A stretch of 38,572 nt of DNA from JAZDLC01 sp043802345 (GTDB lineage: Bacteria > Planctomycetota > B15-G4 > JADJEK01), in assembly GCA_043802345.1 (NCBI GenBank), contig JAZDLC010000071.1:1-38572 (forward strand), read 5' to 3'. The translations under genes were made by a program, and so were the position numbers. The notes under the pieces are model-generated. The model had not been told where the DNA came from. It made no database searches and saw only the letters and a program-made list of their open reading frames with translations. Shown here one piece after another: positions 1-7,200 of this stretch. The first letter of the stretch is position 1. Each line of letters starts with the position of its first letter.

Positions 1-1
1 C

Positions 2-604
2 TACTATCAGGAGTGCGGCGTCCGCGTGAAGTACATGCACTCCGACATCGACACCATCCGGCGCACTGAAATCGTCCGTGACCTGCGGAAGGGGTGTTTC
101 GACGTGCTGGTCGGAATCAACCTGCTCAGGGAGGGGCTGGACCTGCCCGAGGTGAGCCTGGTGGCGATCCTGGACGCCGACAGGGAGGGGTTCCTCCGCT
201 CGACCACGTCGCTGATCCAGACCTGCGGCCGCGCGGCGCGGAACGTCGATGGCAGGGTCTTGATGTACGCGGACAAGGTCACCGGTTCGATGCGGATCGC
301 CCTGGACGAGATGGCTCGCCGGCGAGAGAAACAGCAAGCATACAACCAGGAGCACGGGATCACTCCGGAGACGATTCGCAAGGAGATCCGGGAGATCCTG
401 GAGAGCGTGCATGAGCAGGACTACGCGCCCTTGCCGGACAAGGACGGAGATCACGAGGCGGTCGATCTGGCCCGGGTGGGGAAGGAGATCGACCGGTTGA
501 CCCGTCTCATGAACGAGGCCTCGGCGGAACTCCGGTTCGAGGAGGCGGCGGACCACCGGGATCGGATCCGGTCCCTGCAGGAGTTGGAGCTGCGGTTCAG
601 GTAG
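2..604 (+). CDS. uvrB: UvrABC system protein B, C-terminal part (5' end outside window)
   Basis: UvrB is the DNA-damage-verifying helicase-like subunit of nucleotide excision repair. It receives the lesion from UvrA and recruits UvrC. The reading frame is open from base 2, so the gene starts upstream of the window; about 200 C-terminal residues are present. Visible are the end of the second helicase domain, with the family signature H-S-D-I-D-T, the run V-G-I-N-L-L-R-E-G-L-D-L-P-E-V, and D-A-D-R-E-G-F-L-R-S. The arginine-rich helicase motif (Q-T-C-G-R-A-A-R-N) follows, and the last ~40 residues form the UVR coiled-coil hairpin that contacts UvrC. The ending is complete. The next gene of the same pathway, uvrC, lies about 1.36 kb downstream, and the gap is filled by a transposase unit. 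Identification is very secure. Confidence 0.97.
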   Translation, partial: YYQECGVRVKYMHSDIDTIRRTEIVRDLRKGCFDVLVGINLLREGLDLPEVSLVAILDADREGFLRSTTSLIQTCGRAARNVDGRVLMYADKVTGSMRIALDEMARRREKQQAYNQEHGITPETIRKEIREILESVHEQDYAPLPDKDGDHEAVDLARVGKEIDRLTRLMNEASAELRFEEAADHRDRIRSLQELELRFR

Positions 605-632
605 TGCGACGGGCTTGAAGACGGGGGGAACT

Positions 633-896
633 CACCACAGAGAGCACAACGCGGCGGAGCCGCAACCAAAGACATGAGCGCCAGGTGATCTTGGTTTCCG
701 CGGGGACGCGGGAGTGCTGGCAGGTACGGGAGGTATGGGGACCCTGGATCTTGGTTGCTCCCTCGGCCTCAGGCTCTGGAACTTTCAAAGGGGGGCCGCC
801 CCCTTGAATCCCGTCCCTTTCCTCAGCGTCGGCCCGGCCCCGCAGTGCGACCGACGCTGAGGGTGACGGAACTCAAGGGGGCTCGGCAGGCGTGCA
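633..896 (+). repeat. Left inverted arm of the RAYT unit
   Basis: This arm is an imperfect inverted copy of 1656-1925. Matching blocks against the reverse complement of the right arm include roughly 645-669, 671-697 and 753-783, then the hairpin region 821-862 and the stretch up to the T-G-C-A at 893-896. It contains no plausible gene; short open frames through it are not supported. Confidence 0.8.
821..862 (+). repeat. REP-like hairpin, left arm
   Basis: A perfect 12-bp inverted repeat, CCTCAGCGTCGG (821-832) and its complement (851-862), encloses an 18-base loop. A second small hairpin lies just upstream, with a 7-bp stem at 788-794/799-805. Paired palindromes beside a RAYT gene fit the REP/BIME pattern. 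There is no T-tract, so an intrinsic terminator is less likely. Confidence 0.7.
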
Positions 897-900
897 GGTT

Positions 901-1569
901 TCAGCCTGGGACTTCGGTTGGCAGAATCAGCCCGCGCTTCCTCCATCCTGTGCTCAGCAACCACGTGTGCGGTTCGGCTGTAGGCCGTTCAACGCCGCTA
1001 GGGACCTCCACGAGCGCCTTGCGGGCGCGCCACCCGTCGAACCATGGGCCCGAGGCAAAAAGGTCGATCGCCCACTTGAGGGCCAGGGCGTGCCTCCGGG
1101 CGTTGTTCAGCACGTAGCTGAGGGCGTGCCGGACCTCCCGCGGGTTCTTCAAAATGTGGCCGTGATATCGGTCCGAGAACACCTTCCCCGACCGCTCCCA
1201 CAACCGATTGAGCCCTCGCGCCATCCGAATCACCAACCCCTGCATCCCCCTCGACAACGCCCGCCGATCCTTCGCCTCCACGATCAGGTGCATGTGATTC
1301 CCCATCACCGAATAGTGACACAACCGAAACCCGGACCGCTCGTTCCCTCTCCTGAACGCCTCCCGTAACACCCCATACGCCCCCTTGTTCCTGAGGCGCG
1401 GTAGTCCCTTCGAAAGCCGCAACGTCACATGCACCGGAAACCGCGCCGCCAAGACCTCCCGCTCCTTGTGCGAAACCCCCGCCTTCTCACCCGTCGGCTT
1501 CCTCCCCGCCCCCTTCCGGGCGCCGCCCCTTCTCATGAACCCCATCACCATCTGTCGCCGCTTCGCCAT
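901..1569 (-). CDS. REP-associated tyrosine transposase (RAYT, IS200-like Y1 family)
   Basis: This 222-residue protein belongs to the single-tyrosine HUH transposases that act on REP palindromes through single-stranded DNA. Seen: an N-terminal basic segment (G-A-R-K-G-A-G-R-K-P, residues 16-25), the HUH metal-binding pair as G-N-H-M-H-L-I-V-E with His92 and His94, and a candidate nucleophile Tyr152 in S-Y-V-L-N-N (Tyr135 in D-R-Y-H is an alternative). The C-terminal F-A-S-G-P-W-F-D-G-W block is typical of a RAYT subgroup I recall from high-GC bacteria. The ATG at 1569 is chosen because the basic N-terminus follows it, a purine-rich stretch precedes it, and a promoter-like pair lies just upstream. 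The frame stays open further upstream through the right arm, but that part looks non-coding. The gene appears intact, so the unit may be active. Confidence 0.9.
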   Translation of the reverse strand: MAKRRQMVMGFMRRGGARKGAGRKPTGEKAGVSHKEREVLAARFPVHVTLRLSKGLPRLRNKGAYGVLREAFRRGNERSGFRLCHYSVMGNHMHLIVEAKDRRALSRGMQGLVIRMARGLNRLWERSGKVFSDRYHGHILKNPREVRHALSYVLNNARRHALALKWAIDLFASGPWFDGWRARKALVEVPSGVERPTAEPHTWLLSTGWRKRGLILPTEVPG

Positions 1570-1600
1570 GAGCGCCCTCTCACCTACTTGATTGGGCACT

Positions 1601-1629
1601 AAAATACACGAGCACCGCCACACAGTCAA
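1601..1629 (-). promoter_or_regulatory. Predicted sigma70-type promoter of the RAYT gene
   Basis: On the minus strand, TTGACT (-35, 1624-1629) is followed by a 17-base spacer and TATTTT (-10, 1601-1606). This places the start point near 1594, about 25 bases before the ATG at 1569. The segment is visibly richer in A and T than its surroundings. It is a prediction by eye. Confidence 0.5.
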
Positions 1630-1655
1630 TACCACGCCGAAGAAAACACCCCTTT

Positions 1656-1925
1656 TGCACGTCCCCCGAGCCCCCTTGAGCTCCGTCACCCTCAGCGTCG
1701 GTCGCACTTGAAGGGCTGGGCCGACGCTGAGGAACAGGGACGGAGCTCGAGGGGGCGGCCCCCCAGGCAGTTCCAGAGCCTGAGGCCGAGGGAGCAACCG
1801 GGATCCAGAGTCCCCATACCTCCCAGCACTCCAGTGCTCCCGCGTCGCCGCGCAAACCAAGATCACCTGGCGCTCATGTCCTTGGTTGCGGCTCCGCCGC
1901 GTTGTGCCCGCTGTGCCCTCCGTGG
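1656..1925 (-). repeat. Right inverted arm of the RAYT unit
   Basis: This is the inverted counterpart of 633-896, with the outer end near 1925 just before uvrC. Compared with the left arm it carries small insertions near the outer end and near 1815-1830. The open frame that runs through it into uvrC reads as arm sequence, not as protein. Together with the promoter segment at 1570-1655 it fills the gap of almost 400 bases upstream of uvrC. Confidence 0.8.
1690..1732 (-). repeat. REP-like hairpin, right arm
   Basis: The same 12-bp stem as in the left arm (1690-1701 paired with 1721-1732) encloses a 19-base loop. The loop sequences of the two arms differ while the stems are identical, which suggests that the stem is the conserved and recognised part. 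Confidence 0.7.
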
Positions 1926-1963
1926 TAAGAAGGAACCCCAACCCGAACGAACCAATCCTTCGG

Positions 1964-3808
1964 ATGTCGCACCCGATGAATGAAGGCCTGGAAAGGAAGC
2001 TGCGCAATCTCCCCTCCAGGCCGGGGGTCTACCTCTTCCGGGATGAGCAGGGCTCGTTGCTCTATGTGGGCAAGGCCAGGGTGCTGAAGTCGCGGGTGCG
2101 GTCGTACTTCGGGAGGAGCGACGACGGGCGGTTGGCGACGAGGTTCATTCGCAGGAACGTGGCCGATCTGGAGTTCATCGTCACCGGCAGCGAGAAGGAG
2201 GCGCTGCTCCTCGAGAACAACCTGATCAAGAAGCTGCAGCCCCGGTACAACCTGCGCCTGCGGGATGACAAGACGTTCCTGAGCCTCAGGATCGGCATGA
2301 AGGACGAGTTCCCGAGGATCGTTCCCACGCGGCGCGTCCGGCGGGACGGGGCCCTCTACTTCGGGCCGTACGCGAACACCGGGGCGATTCGCCAGACGCT
2401 GCGTTTCCTGCGGTCGTTCGTCCCCCTCAGGGACTGCAAGGACTCCGAGTTCCAGAGGCGGGATCGACCCTGTCTGGAGCATGAGATCGGACGCTGCTCG
2501 GCGCCGTGCGTCGGCCTGATCGGCAGGGAGAAGTACCGGGCGGACGTGGAAAAGGCGGTGGCGATCCTGCGGGGAAACACGCGGGACCTCGCGCGGACAC
2601 TGCGCAAGGAGATGGAGACGGCGGCCGGGAGCCTGCAGTTCGAGCGGGCGGCGACGCTCCGTGACCACCTCAAGAACCTGGAGACCTCGGTGGAGGTTCA
2701 GGAGGTGGAGACGCGTTCGCTCTTCGACGTGGACGCTCTCGGTATCTGGCGGGAAGCGGGGCTCACCGAGATCGTGGTGTTGTTCGCCCGGGAGGGGAAG
2801 CTGGTCCGCAGCACGTCGTTCACGCTGGAAACCGAACTCCCGGAAGATGAGCTGCTGTCGCAGTTCCTGCACCAGTTCTACGGCGGAGGGCGTCCGGTTC
2901 CGGAGGAGATCCTGCTGCCGGCCAAGGCGTACGGAACGACGGCGCTCGAGGAATGGCTCTCGGACTTGCGCATGTCGAAGGTCGTGGTGGGGGTTCCGGA
3001 GTCGGGCGACAGGTCCCGCTTCCTGGAGCTGGCCCGGGACAACGCGAGGCTCACGCTGCGCGCGTCGACCGACCGCCGGCAGCGGACGGCGTCGCTGCTG
3101 GAGGAGGCGAGGCAGTTCCTGGGCCTCAGGAATGTGCCGCTCCGGATCGAGTGCTTCGATGTTTCCACCACCGCGGGCCGGGCCACGGCGGCCTCGTGTG
3201 TGACCTTCAGGGAAGGAGAACCGTACAAGCGCGGGTACCGCCACTACAAGATCCGCAACGCGGACCCGCAGGACGAGTATGCCTGCATTGCGGAGGTGCT
3301 GGAACGCAGGTACGCCGCCGCGGCGAGGGAGCGGACTGTTCCGGAGTTGATCATGGTGGACGGGGGAAAGGGACAGTGGAACGCGGCCGGTCAGGTCCTC
3401 GAGCGTCTGGGGATCGAAGGAGCGGACCTCGTGGCGATCGCCAAGGGCGGCCGGCGCGGCCGGGGCGTGATCCTGGCTCAGGGAGAGCATGAGCGGGTCT
3501 TCACCCGCGGGACCGGCGAGGCGATCGATCTTCCCCCTTCCTCGGCGGTAACGATGCTCCTGCAGCGGGTTCGGGACGAGGCCCACCGGTTCGCCCTGCG
3601 CCTCCACAGGAAGCGGCGTGGGAGAGAGAGCCTGGCGTCGGAACTGGACGCCATCCCGCTCGTCGGCAAGCAACGCAAGCGGATCCTGCTCGAGCGGTTC
3701 GGGGATCTCGAGGGGGTGAGACGGGCGACCGAGAAGGAGCTGGCCGCGATCAGCGGGATCGGAGAGCGGGCGGCCAGGGAAATCGCGCGGTACTTCGGGA
3801 AGGCATGA
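1964..3808 (+). CDS. uvrC: UvrABC system protein C (dual-incision endonuclease)
   Basis: UvrC makes the 3' and 5' cuts around a lesion in nucleotide excision repair after joining UvrB on DNA. Seen in order: a GIY-YIG nuclease domain (P-G-V-Y-L-F ... L-L-Y-V-G-K-A, about residues 20-40), a UVR motif near residues 200-240 that pairs with the UVR hairpin of UvrB, the RNase H-like endonuclease domain (I-E-C-F-D-V-S, then I-M-V-D-G-G-K-G-Q), and two C-terminal helix-hairpin-helix motifs (I-P-L-V-G-K-Q-R and I-S-G-I-G-E-R-A). The length of 614 aa is normal. The start is uncertain: ATG 1964 and ATG 1976 are both possible and neither has a clear Shine-Dalgarno sequence. The frame is also open upstream into the transposase-unit arm, which I exclude. 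It converges with the recombinase gene 17 bp downstream. Confidence 0.96.
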   Translation: MSHPMNEGLERKLRNLPSRPGVYLFRDEQGSLLYVGKARVLKSRVRSYFGRSDDGRLATRFIRRNVADLEFIVTGSEKEALLLENNLIKKLQPRYNLRLRDDKTFLSLRIGMKDEFPRIVPTRRVRRDGALYFGPYANTGAIRQTLRFLRSFVPLRDCKDSEFQRRDRPCLEHEIGRCSAPCVGLIGREKYRADVEKAVAILRGNTRDLARTLRKEMETAAGSLQFERAATLRDHLKNLETSVEVQEVETRSLFDVDALGIWREAGLTEIVVLFAREGKLVRSTSFTLETELPEDELLSQFLHQFYGGGRPVPEEILLPAKAYGTTALEEWLSDLRMSKVVVGVPESGDRSRFLELARDNARLTLRASTDRRQRTASLLEEARQFLGLRNVPLRIECFDVSTTAGRATAASCVTFREGEPYKRGYRHYKIRNADPQDEYACIAEVLERRYAAAARERTVPELIMVDGGKGQWNAAGQVLERLGIEGADLVAIAKGGRRGRGVILAQGEHERVFTRGTGEAIDLPPSSAVTMLLQRVRDEAHRFALRLHRKRRGRESLASELDAIPLVGKQRKRILLERFGDLEGVRRATEKELAAISGIGERAAREIARYFGKA

Positions 3809-3825
3809 GGGCCTTCACGCAATCC

Positions 3826-4731
3826 TCAGGATCTCGGATGGAACTTGCGGTGGGCTTCCCGCATTCGCCGCCGGTCGACGTGGGTGTAGATTTCAGTGGT
3901 GGCCACGCTGGCGTGTCCGAGGAGTTCCTGCACGACGCGCAGGTCAGCCCCATTTTCCAGCATGTGAGTCGCGAAGGAGTGCCGCAGCGTGTGCGGCGTG
4001 ACGCCGCGTGTCGGGAGTCCCGCCAGCGTCGCGCATTCCTTGACGATGCGCCAGACGCGAGTGCGGTCCAGCGGGCGACCGGTCCGGCTCAGGAAGACGG
4101 CATCGGTCGGCGGCCGGTTCCGCTCGAACGCGGGCCGGCCCCGTTCGAGGTACTCCTCCACTGCCCGCCGTCCGGAACTCCCGATCGGGATGATCCGTTC
4201 CTTCCGCCCCTTGCCGAGGCACCGGACGAAGCCGGACTCGAGGTGAAGCCGGTTCATGGTCAGTCCGCACAGTTCGGAGACCCTGCACCCGGTTGCGTAG
4301 AGAACTTCCAGCAGGGCCCGGTCCCGAAGAGCCGCCGGCCGGTCCTCACTGCGGACGGCCAGCAACCGGGTGACGGAGCTCGGGTTCAGGACAGCCGGAA
4401 GGCGGCTCCACTGGCGGGGGGCGCTGCCGATCGGCCGGACGTCCTTCAGGACCCTGCCGGTCTCGAGCAGGTATCTGTAGAAGGACCGGATCGCCGCCAG
4501 CCTCCTGGCCAGCATCGCCTCGGCCGCTCCCGCCTTCTGTTCCCGGATCAAGAAGGCGAGAATCGGCTCTGTATTCTGGATCCGCAAGTCCGGGGTGCCA
4601 CCCTCCAGGAGGCTCTGTTCGTACTTCCGGAGGTCACCGCCGTAAGCTTTTATAGTTGAGGGGGCTAGGCCGATTTCAGCGGAAAGGTAGGAGAGGAACT
4701 CGGCGACGAGATCGTCCCTATTCCTCTTCAT
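3826..4731 (-). CDS. XerC/XerD-type tyrosine recombinase
   Basis: A 301-residue site-specific recombinase of the family that resolves chromosome dimers at dif near the terminus. The N-terminal SAM-like core-binding domain (about 1-95) starts with F-L-S-Y-L. The catalytic domain shows the full set: Arg150 (A-T-G-C-R-V-S-E-L), Lys174 (G-K-G-R-K-E-R), His247 and Arg250 (P-H-T-L-R-H), His273 (L-G-H-A-S) and nucleophile Tyr282 (I-Y-T-H). These positions lie within three residues of those of E. coli XerD as I recall them, and there is no integron- or phage-type extension, so a housekeeping Xer role is likelier than an integrase. XerC and XerD cannot be told apart from this alone. It is transcribed towards uvrC and divergently from the DksA-like gene, with 86 bp between the starts. 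Confidence 0.93.
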   Translation of the reverse strand: MKRNRDDLVAEFLSYLSAEIGLAPSTIKAYGGDLRKYEQSLLEGGTPDLRIQNTEPILAFLIREQKAGAAEAMLARRLAAIRSFYRYLLETGRVLKDVRPIGSAPRQWSRLPAVLNPSSVTRLLAVRSEDRPAALRDRALLEVLYATGCRVSELCGLTMNRLHLESGFVRCLGKGRKERIIPIGSSGRRAVEEYLERGRPAFERNRPPTDAVFLSRTGRPLDRTRVWRIVKECATLAGLPTRGVTPHTLRHSFATHMLENGADLRVVQELLGHASVATTEIYTHVDRRRMREAHRKFHPRS

Positions 4732-4743
4732 GGAGAGAGTTCC

Positions 4744-4772
4744 TTGAACTTGGGGAGCGGCAACTTATAGTG
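4744..4772 (+). promoter_or_regulatory. Predicted promoter of the DksA-like/lspA/pyrD genes
   Basis: TTGAAC (4744-4749), a 17-base spacer and TATAGT (4767-4772) point to a start near 4779. The A-C-T-T-A-T-A-G-T core reads as A-C-T-A-T-A-A-G-T on the other strand, giving TATAAG as a possible -10 for the divergent recombinase gene, whose ATG is at 4731. One short AT-rich core may therefore serve both directions. Confidence 0.45.
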
Positions 4773-4817
4773 CGCCACCATCTTAGGGCGTTGCTGGATC
4801 CACTCTGCAAGAGAACC

Positions 4818-5582
4818 ATGGCGAAAAAGAAGGCCAGCAGAAAGAAGGCAGCAGGGCGGCCCACGGCGAGCGGCCGTGGACGCAAGGAGGTTGCTCAGAG
4901 CCCTCGGAGCCCTGGTGTGCGCCGCAAGGCCGCCGGGAAAAGGGCTGCGGTGAAGAAGGTTGCGAAGAAGAAGGTTGTCCGCAAGGCCAGCAAGAAGCAG
5001 GCCACGAAGAAGCAGGTCGCCCGCAAGGTGGTAAAGAAAAAGGTCGCGCAGAAGCCGGTCGCGCAGACGCCGGTCGCGCAGAAGCCGGTCGCGAAGAAGA
5101 AGGTCGCGCAGAAGAAGGTCGCCAAGAAGGCGGCGGTCGGCAGGAAGGTCGATCGAGCGGTCAGCCGCCGGAAGCCCGTCCGAAAGAGAGCACCGCCGTC
5201 TCCCAGGAAGCCTCGAGCCGCCAAGGCGATGAAGAAGAGCGAGGCCGCGAGGTTCCAGCAGCTCCTGCTCAGGAAGCGCGAATCTCTCCTGGGTGATCTC
5301 GAGAGTCTGGAGTCGCAGGCCTTCAAGACCAGCGGCCAGGATGCGTCCGCCAATCACATGGCGGATTTCGGATCGGACAACTACGAGCAGGAGTTCACCT
5401 TCGGCTTGATCGAGAACAATGAGGTGGTCATGCGCCAGATCACCGGAGCGCTCAAGGAGATCGAGGTCGGTCGGTACGGCCTTTGTCAGGGTTGTGGTCT
5501 GATGATCCCCACCCCCCGGCTCGAGGTGCTTCCCTGGGCAGCGTACTGTGTCACGTGCCAGGAGCAGAATGAGCGTCTCTGA
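4818..5582 (+). CDS. DksA/TraR-type zinc-finger protein with histone H1-like Lys/Ala-rich N-terminus
   Basis: This 254-residue protein has two parts. Residues 1 to about 135 are very basic, built of Lys, Ala, Val, Arg and Gln in degenerate five-residue repeats (V-A-Q-K-P, V-A-K-K-K and similar), like histone H1 tails and bacterial H1-like proteins. From about 140 on it is a DksA/TraR-type domain: a helical hairpin beginning F-Q-Q-L-L-L-R-K-R followed by a four-cysteine zinc finger with Cys223, Cys226 (C-Q-G-C), Cys244 and Cys247 (C-V-T-C). DksA-family proteins bind the secondary channel of RNA polymerase; the basic tail would be expected to bind DNA or RNA. ATG 4818 is the first in-frame ATG after the predicted promoter. 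lspA follows 18 bp downstream. Whether it acts like true DksA is not known from sequence. Confidence 0.85.
   Translation: MAKKKASRKKAAGRPTASGRGRKEVAQSPRSPGVRRKAAGKRAAVKKVAKKKVVRKASKKQATKKQVARKVVKKKVAQKPVAQTPVAQKPVAKKKVAQKKVAKKAAVGRKVDRAVSRRKPVRKRAPPSPRKPRAAKAMKKSEAARFQQLLLRKRESLLGDLESLESQAFKTSGQDASANHMADFGSDNYEQEFTFGLIENNEVVMRQITGALKEIEVGRYGLCQGCGLMIPTPRLEVLPWAAYCVTCQEQNERL
5043..5132 (+). repeat. Six 15-bp tandem repeats inside the basic tail
   Basis: Six in-frame units of 15 bp start at 5043, 5058, 5073, 5088, 5103 and 5118, each beginning GTCGC and encoding V-A-(Q/K)-(K/T)-(P/K/A). Units 1 and 3 are identical. The flanking sequence contains more decayed copies, so the tail seems to have grown by repeat duplication and may vary in length between strains. 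Confidence 0.85.
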
Positions 5583-5600
5583 CGCAGTCCGTCAGGTTCG

Positions 5601-6128
5601 ATGTTCTCCAAGAAAACTGCTCTCTTCCTGATTCTCGCCGGCATCGTTCTGGCGCTGGATCTCGGCAGCAAGGCGTGCGTCTTCTCCTGGCTCGATCAGC
5701 CGTTTGACCGGCACGAGGTGATCGACGGGGTCTTCGAGATCATCCACCACACCAACACCGGCGGCATGTGGGGAGTCGGTCAGGAGTGGAACCCGTGGAT
5801 TCTCAAGGTTGTCCGCATGGCGGCCGTGTTGGTGATCTTCGTCATCCTGAAGCAGACGCCCGCCTCCGATCGCTGGTCCGTCGCCGCTCTCGGTCTTGTC
5901 CTGGGAGGGGCGGCCGGGAACATCTACGATTCCTGGGTCCATGAAGCGGTGCGCGACTTTCTCAAGTTCGATTTCGGATTCTGGATCTTCGATCCGTTTC
6001 CGACCTTCAACATCGCCGACTCGGCGATCTGCGTCGGTGTGGCCCTGCTGGCCTTGCGGATGGTCTTCTGCTCGCCCCCGCAGGCCAAGTCGAATCGCAA
6101 CGCCTCGGCCGGCGAGGCGGGGAGCTAG
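5601..6128 (+). CDS. lspA: Lipoprotein signal peptidase (signal peptidase II), divergent
   Basis: LspA is the inner-membrane aspartyl protease that cleaves the signal peptide of diacylglyceryl-modified prolipoproteins. The 175-residue protein has four predicted membrane segments (about 7-22, 70-84, 95-109 and 138-155). The catalytic aspartates are present as Asp119 (V-R-D-F-L) and Asp140 (F-N-I-A-D-S-A-I), and Asn52 stands in the N-T-G motif. The motifs diverge: the usual N-x-G-A-A-F is N-T-G-G-M-W-G, and the G-N-x-x-D-R block is G-N-I-Y-D-S, so the usual arginine is Ser111. Placement between a DksA-type gene and pyrD on one strand fits an operon. At least one lipoprotein substrate candidate is encoded at 21987-23105. 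The family call is firm; full activity is likely because the Asp pair is kept. Confidence 0.88.
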   Translation: MFSKKTALFLILAGIVLALDLGSKACVFSWLDQPFDRHEVIDGVFEIIHHTNTGGMWGVGQEWNPWILKVVRMAAVLVIFVILKQTPASDRWSVAALGLVLGGAAGNIYDSWVHEAVRDFLKFDFGFWIFDPFPTFNIADSAICVGVALLALRMVFCSPPQAKSNRNASAGEAGS

Positions 6129-6131
6129 GTC

Positions 6132-7061
6132 ATGCTCGACGTCACGCTGGGGCCGCTCAGACTCAAGAACCCGGTTCTTTCCGCATCCGGCTGTTTCGGC
6201 CAGGAGGATGAGGCCGCCTCCTTCGTCGATCTGAACCGCCTCGGCGGACTGGTGCTCAAGACCGTCACCCTGCGTCCCCGCGCCGGGAATCCGCCGCCGA
6301 GGATCGTCGAGGCAAGTTGCGGCATCCTCAATTCGATCGGGCTGCCGAACAAGGGGATTGACCGCTTTCTGGCGGAATCCCTGCCGAAGGTCGTGGGCCG
6401 ATCGGATTGCGTGATCCTGAACATCGCCGGGGAGACCCTCGCCGAGTGGCCCCAGGTGGCGGCCCGGGTCGGTGACACGCCGGGGATCGCCGCCCTGGAG
6501 CTGAATGTCTCGTGCCCCAACGTGGAACAGGGAGGCCTTCCGTTCGCCCGGGACCCGGAGATCCTCTCGCGACTCGTCCGCTCCGTTCACTCGGAGACTC
6601 CGCTTCCGCTCATCTGCAAGCTCCCACCCGAGGCGCCGGACCTTCTCGGCCTGGCCCAGGCTGCCGCGGACGCGGGAGCCACAGCGGTCTCGTTGATCAA
6701 CACGCTTCGCGCCCTCGCCATCGACTGGCGCACCCGAAGCTCCCGGCTCGGATACGGGTACGGGGGGCTCTCGGGCCCGGCGATCAAGCCGGTGGCGCTC
6801 AGAGCCGTTCACGAGGTTTCCCGAGCCGTCTCGGTGCCGGTGATTGGCATCGGAGGCATTCAGTCGGCGGAAGATGTGCTGGAGTTTCTGGTGGCGGGCG
6901 CCAGCGCGGTCCAGGTCGGCACCGCGAGCTTCCAGGATCCCACCTGCATGATCCGGATCATCGAGGAGTTGCCCATTCTGCTCGAGCAGGAGGGGGTGAC
7001 TTCGGTTCGCGAACTGATCGGCACCCTGACCTGGCCGCCGGCCGCCATGCGCGGCTCCTGA
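6132..7061 (+). CDS. pyrD: Dihydroorotate dehydrogenase, class 1 (PyrD, B-type)
   Basis: This enzyme oxidises dihydroorotate to orotate in pyrimidine synthesis, using FMN. The 309-residue TIM-barrel protein shows the N-terminal L-K-N-P-V-L-S-A-S-G-C-F-G block, the active-site loop N-V-S-C-P-N with the catalytic cysteine typical of soluble class 1 enzymes, a V-S-L-I-N-T block, and the FMN phosphate-binding V-I-G-I-G-G-I. Class 1B enzymes work with a PyrK electron-transfer subunit; no pyrK is visible in this window, so it may lie elsewhere or another acceptor may be used. The ATG lies 3 bp after the lspA stop, with a G-rich Shine-Dalgarno sequence inside the lspA end, so the two are surely cotranscribed. 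Confidence 0.93.
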   Translation: MLDVTLGPLRLKNPVLSASGCFGQEDEAASFVDLNRLGGLVLKTVTLRPRAGNPPPRIVEASCGILNSIGLPNKGIDRFLAESLPKVVGRSDCVILNIAGETLAEWPQVAARVGDTPGIAALELNVSCPNVEQGGLPFARDPEILSRLVRSVHSETPLPLICKLPPEAPDLLGLAQAAADAGATAVSLINTLRALAIDWRTRSSRLGYGYGGLSGPAIKPVALRAVHEVSRAVSVPVIGIGGIQSAEDVLEFLVAGASAVQVGTASFQDPTCMIRIIEELPILLEQEGVTSVRELIGTLTWPPAAMRGS

Positions 7062-7200
7062 GCGGTCGCGGCCGTGCTCCAATCCAATCTCGGACAGTTT
7101 CCCCGTCAAAACCATACAGCAGGAGTACCCCTCCGCCGCACTCGTCGATAATGTGGGTGGACATCCGCGAGTTCGCGTTTTCTCCGCGACTGGGGCCGAG

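Larger units (their letters stand above)
633..1925. mobile_element. RAYT transposase unit with long inverted arms between uvrB and uvrC
   Basis: This unit consists of a minus-strand REP-associated tyrosine transposase gene (901-1569) between two long arms, 633-896 and 1656-1925. The reverse complement of the right arm matches the left arm over nearly its whole length, with several identical blocks of more than 20 bases broken by point changes and short indels. Each arm holds a 12-bp REP-like hairpin and a G-run/C-run hairpin. The unit starts 28 bases after the uvrB stop and ends about 38 bases before uvrC. No target-site duplication was recognised, as expected for this transposase class. The ends are set by where arm similarity stops and could be off by some bases. 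Confidence 0.75.

Noticed and set aside
1570..2007. Upstream extension of the RAYT reading frame to 2007
   Set aside because: The added 146 residues are read from the inverted arm and uvrC leader, contain the REP stem, and match no transposase N-terminus; a promoter lies between.
3826..4731. Integrase of a prophage or integron at the uvrC end
   Set aside because: It is a compact Xer-type protein with no attachment-site repeats, tRNA target or phage genes nearby.
5043..5132. CRISPR or minisatellite array
   Set aside because: The 15-bp units are direct, in frame, without spacers, and encode the basic tail of the DksA-type protein.
4728..5357. Long minus-strand frame across the DksA-like gene
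   Set aside because: It is the antisense of the Lys/Ala-rich repeats (read as Leu/Arg repeats) and has no independent start signal or family resemblance.
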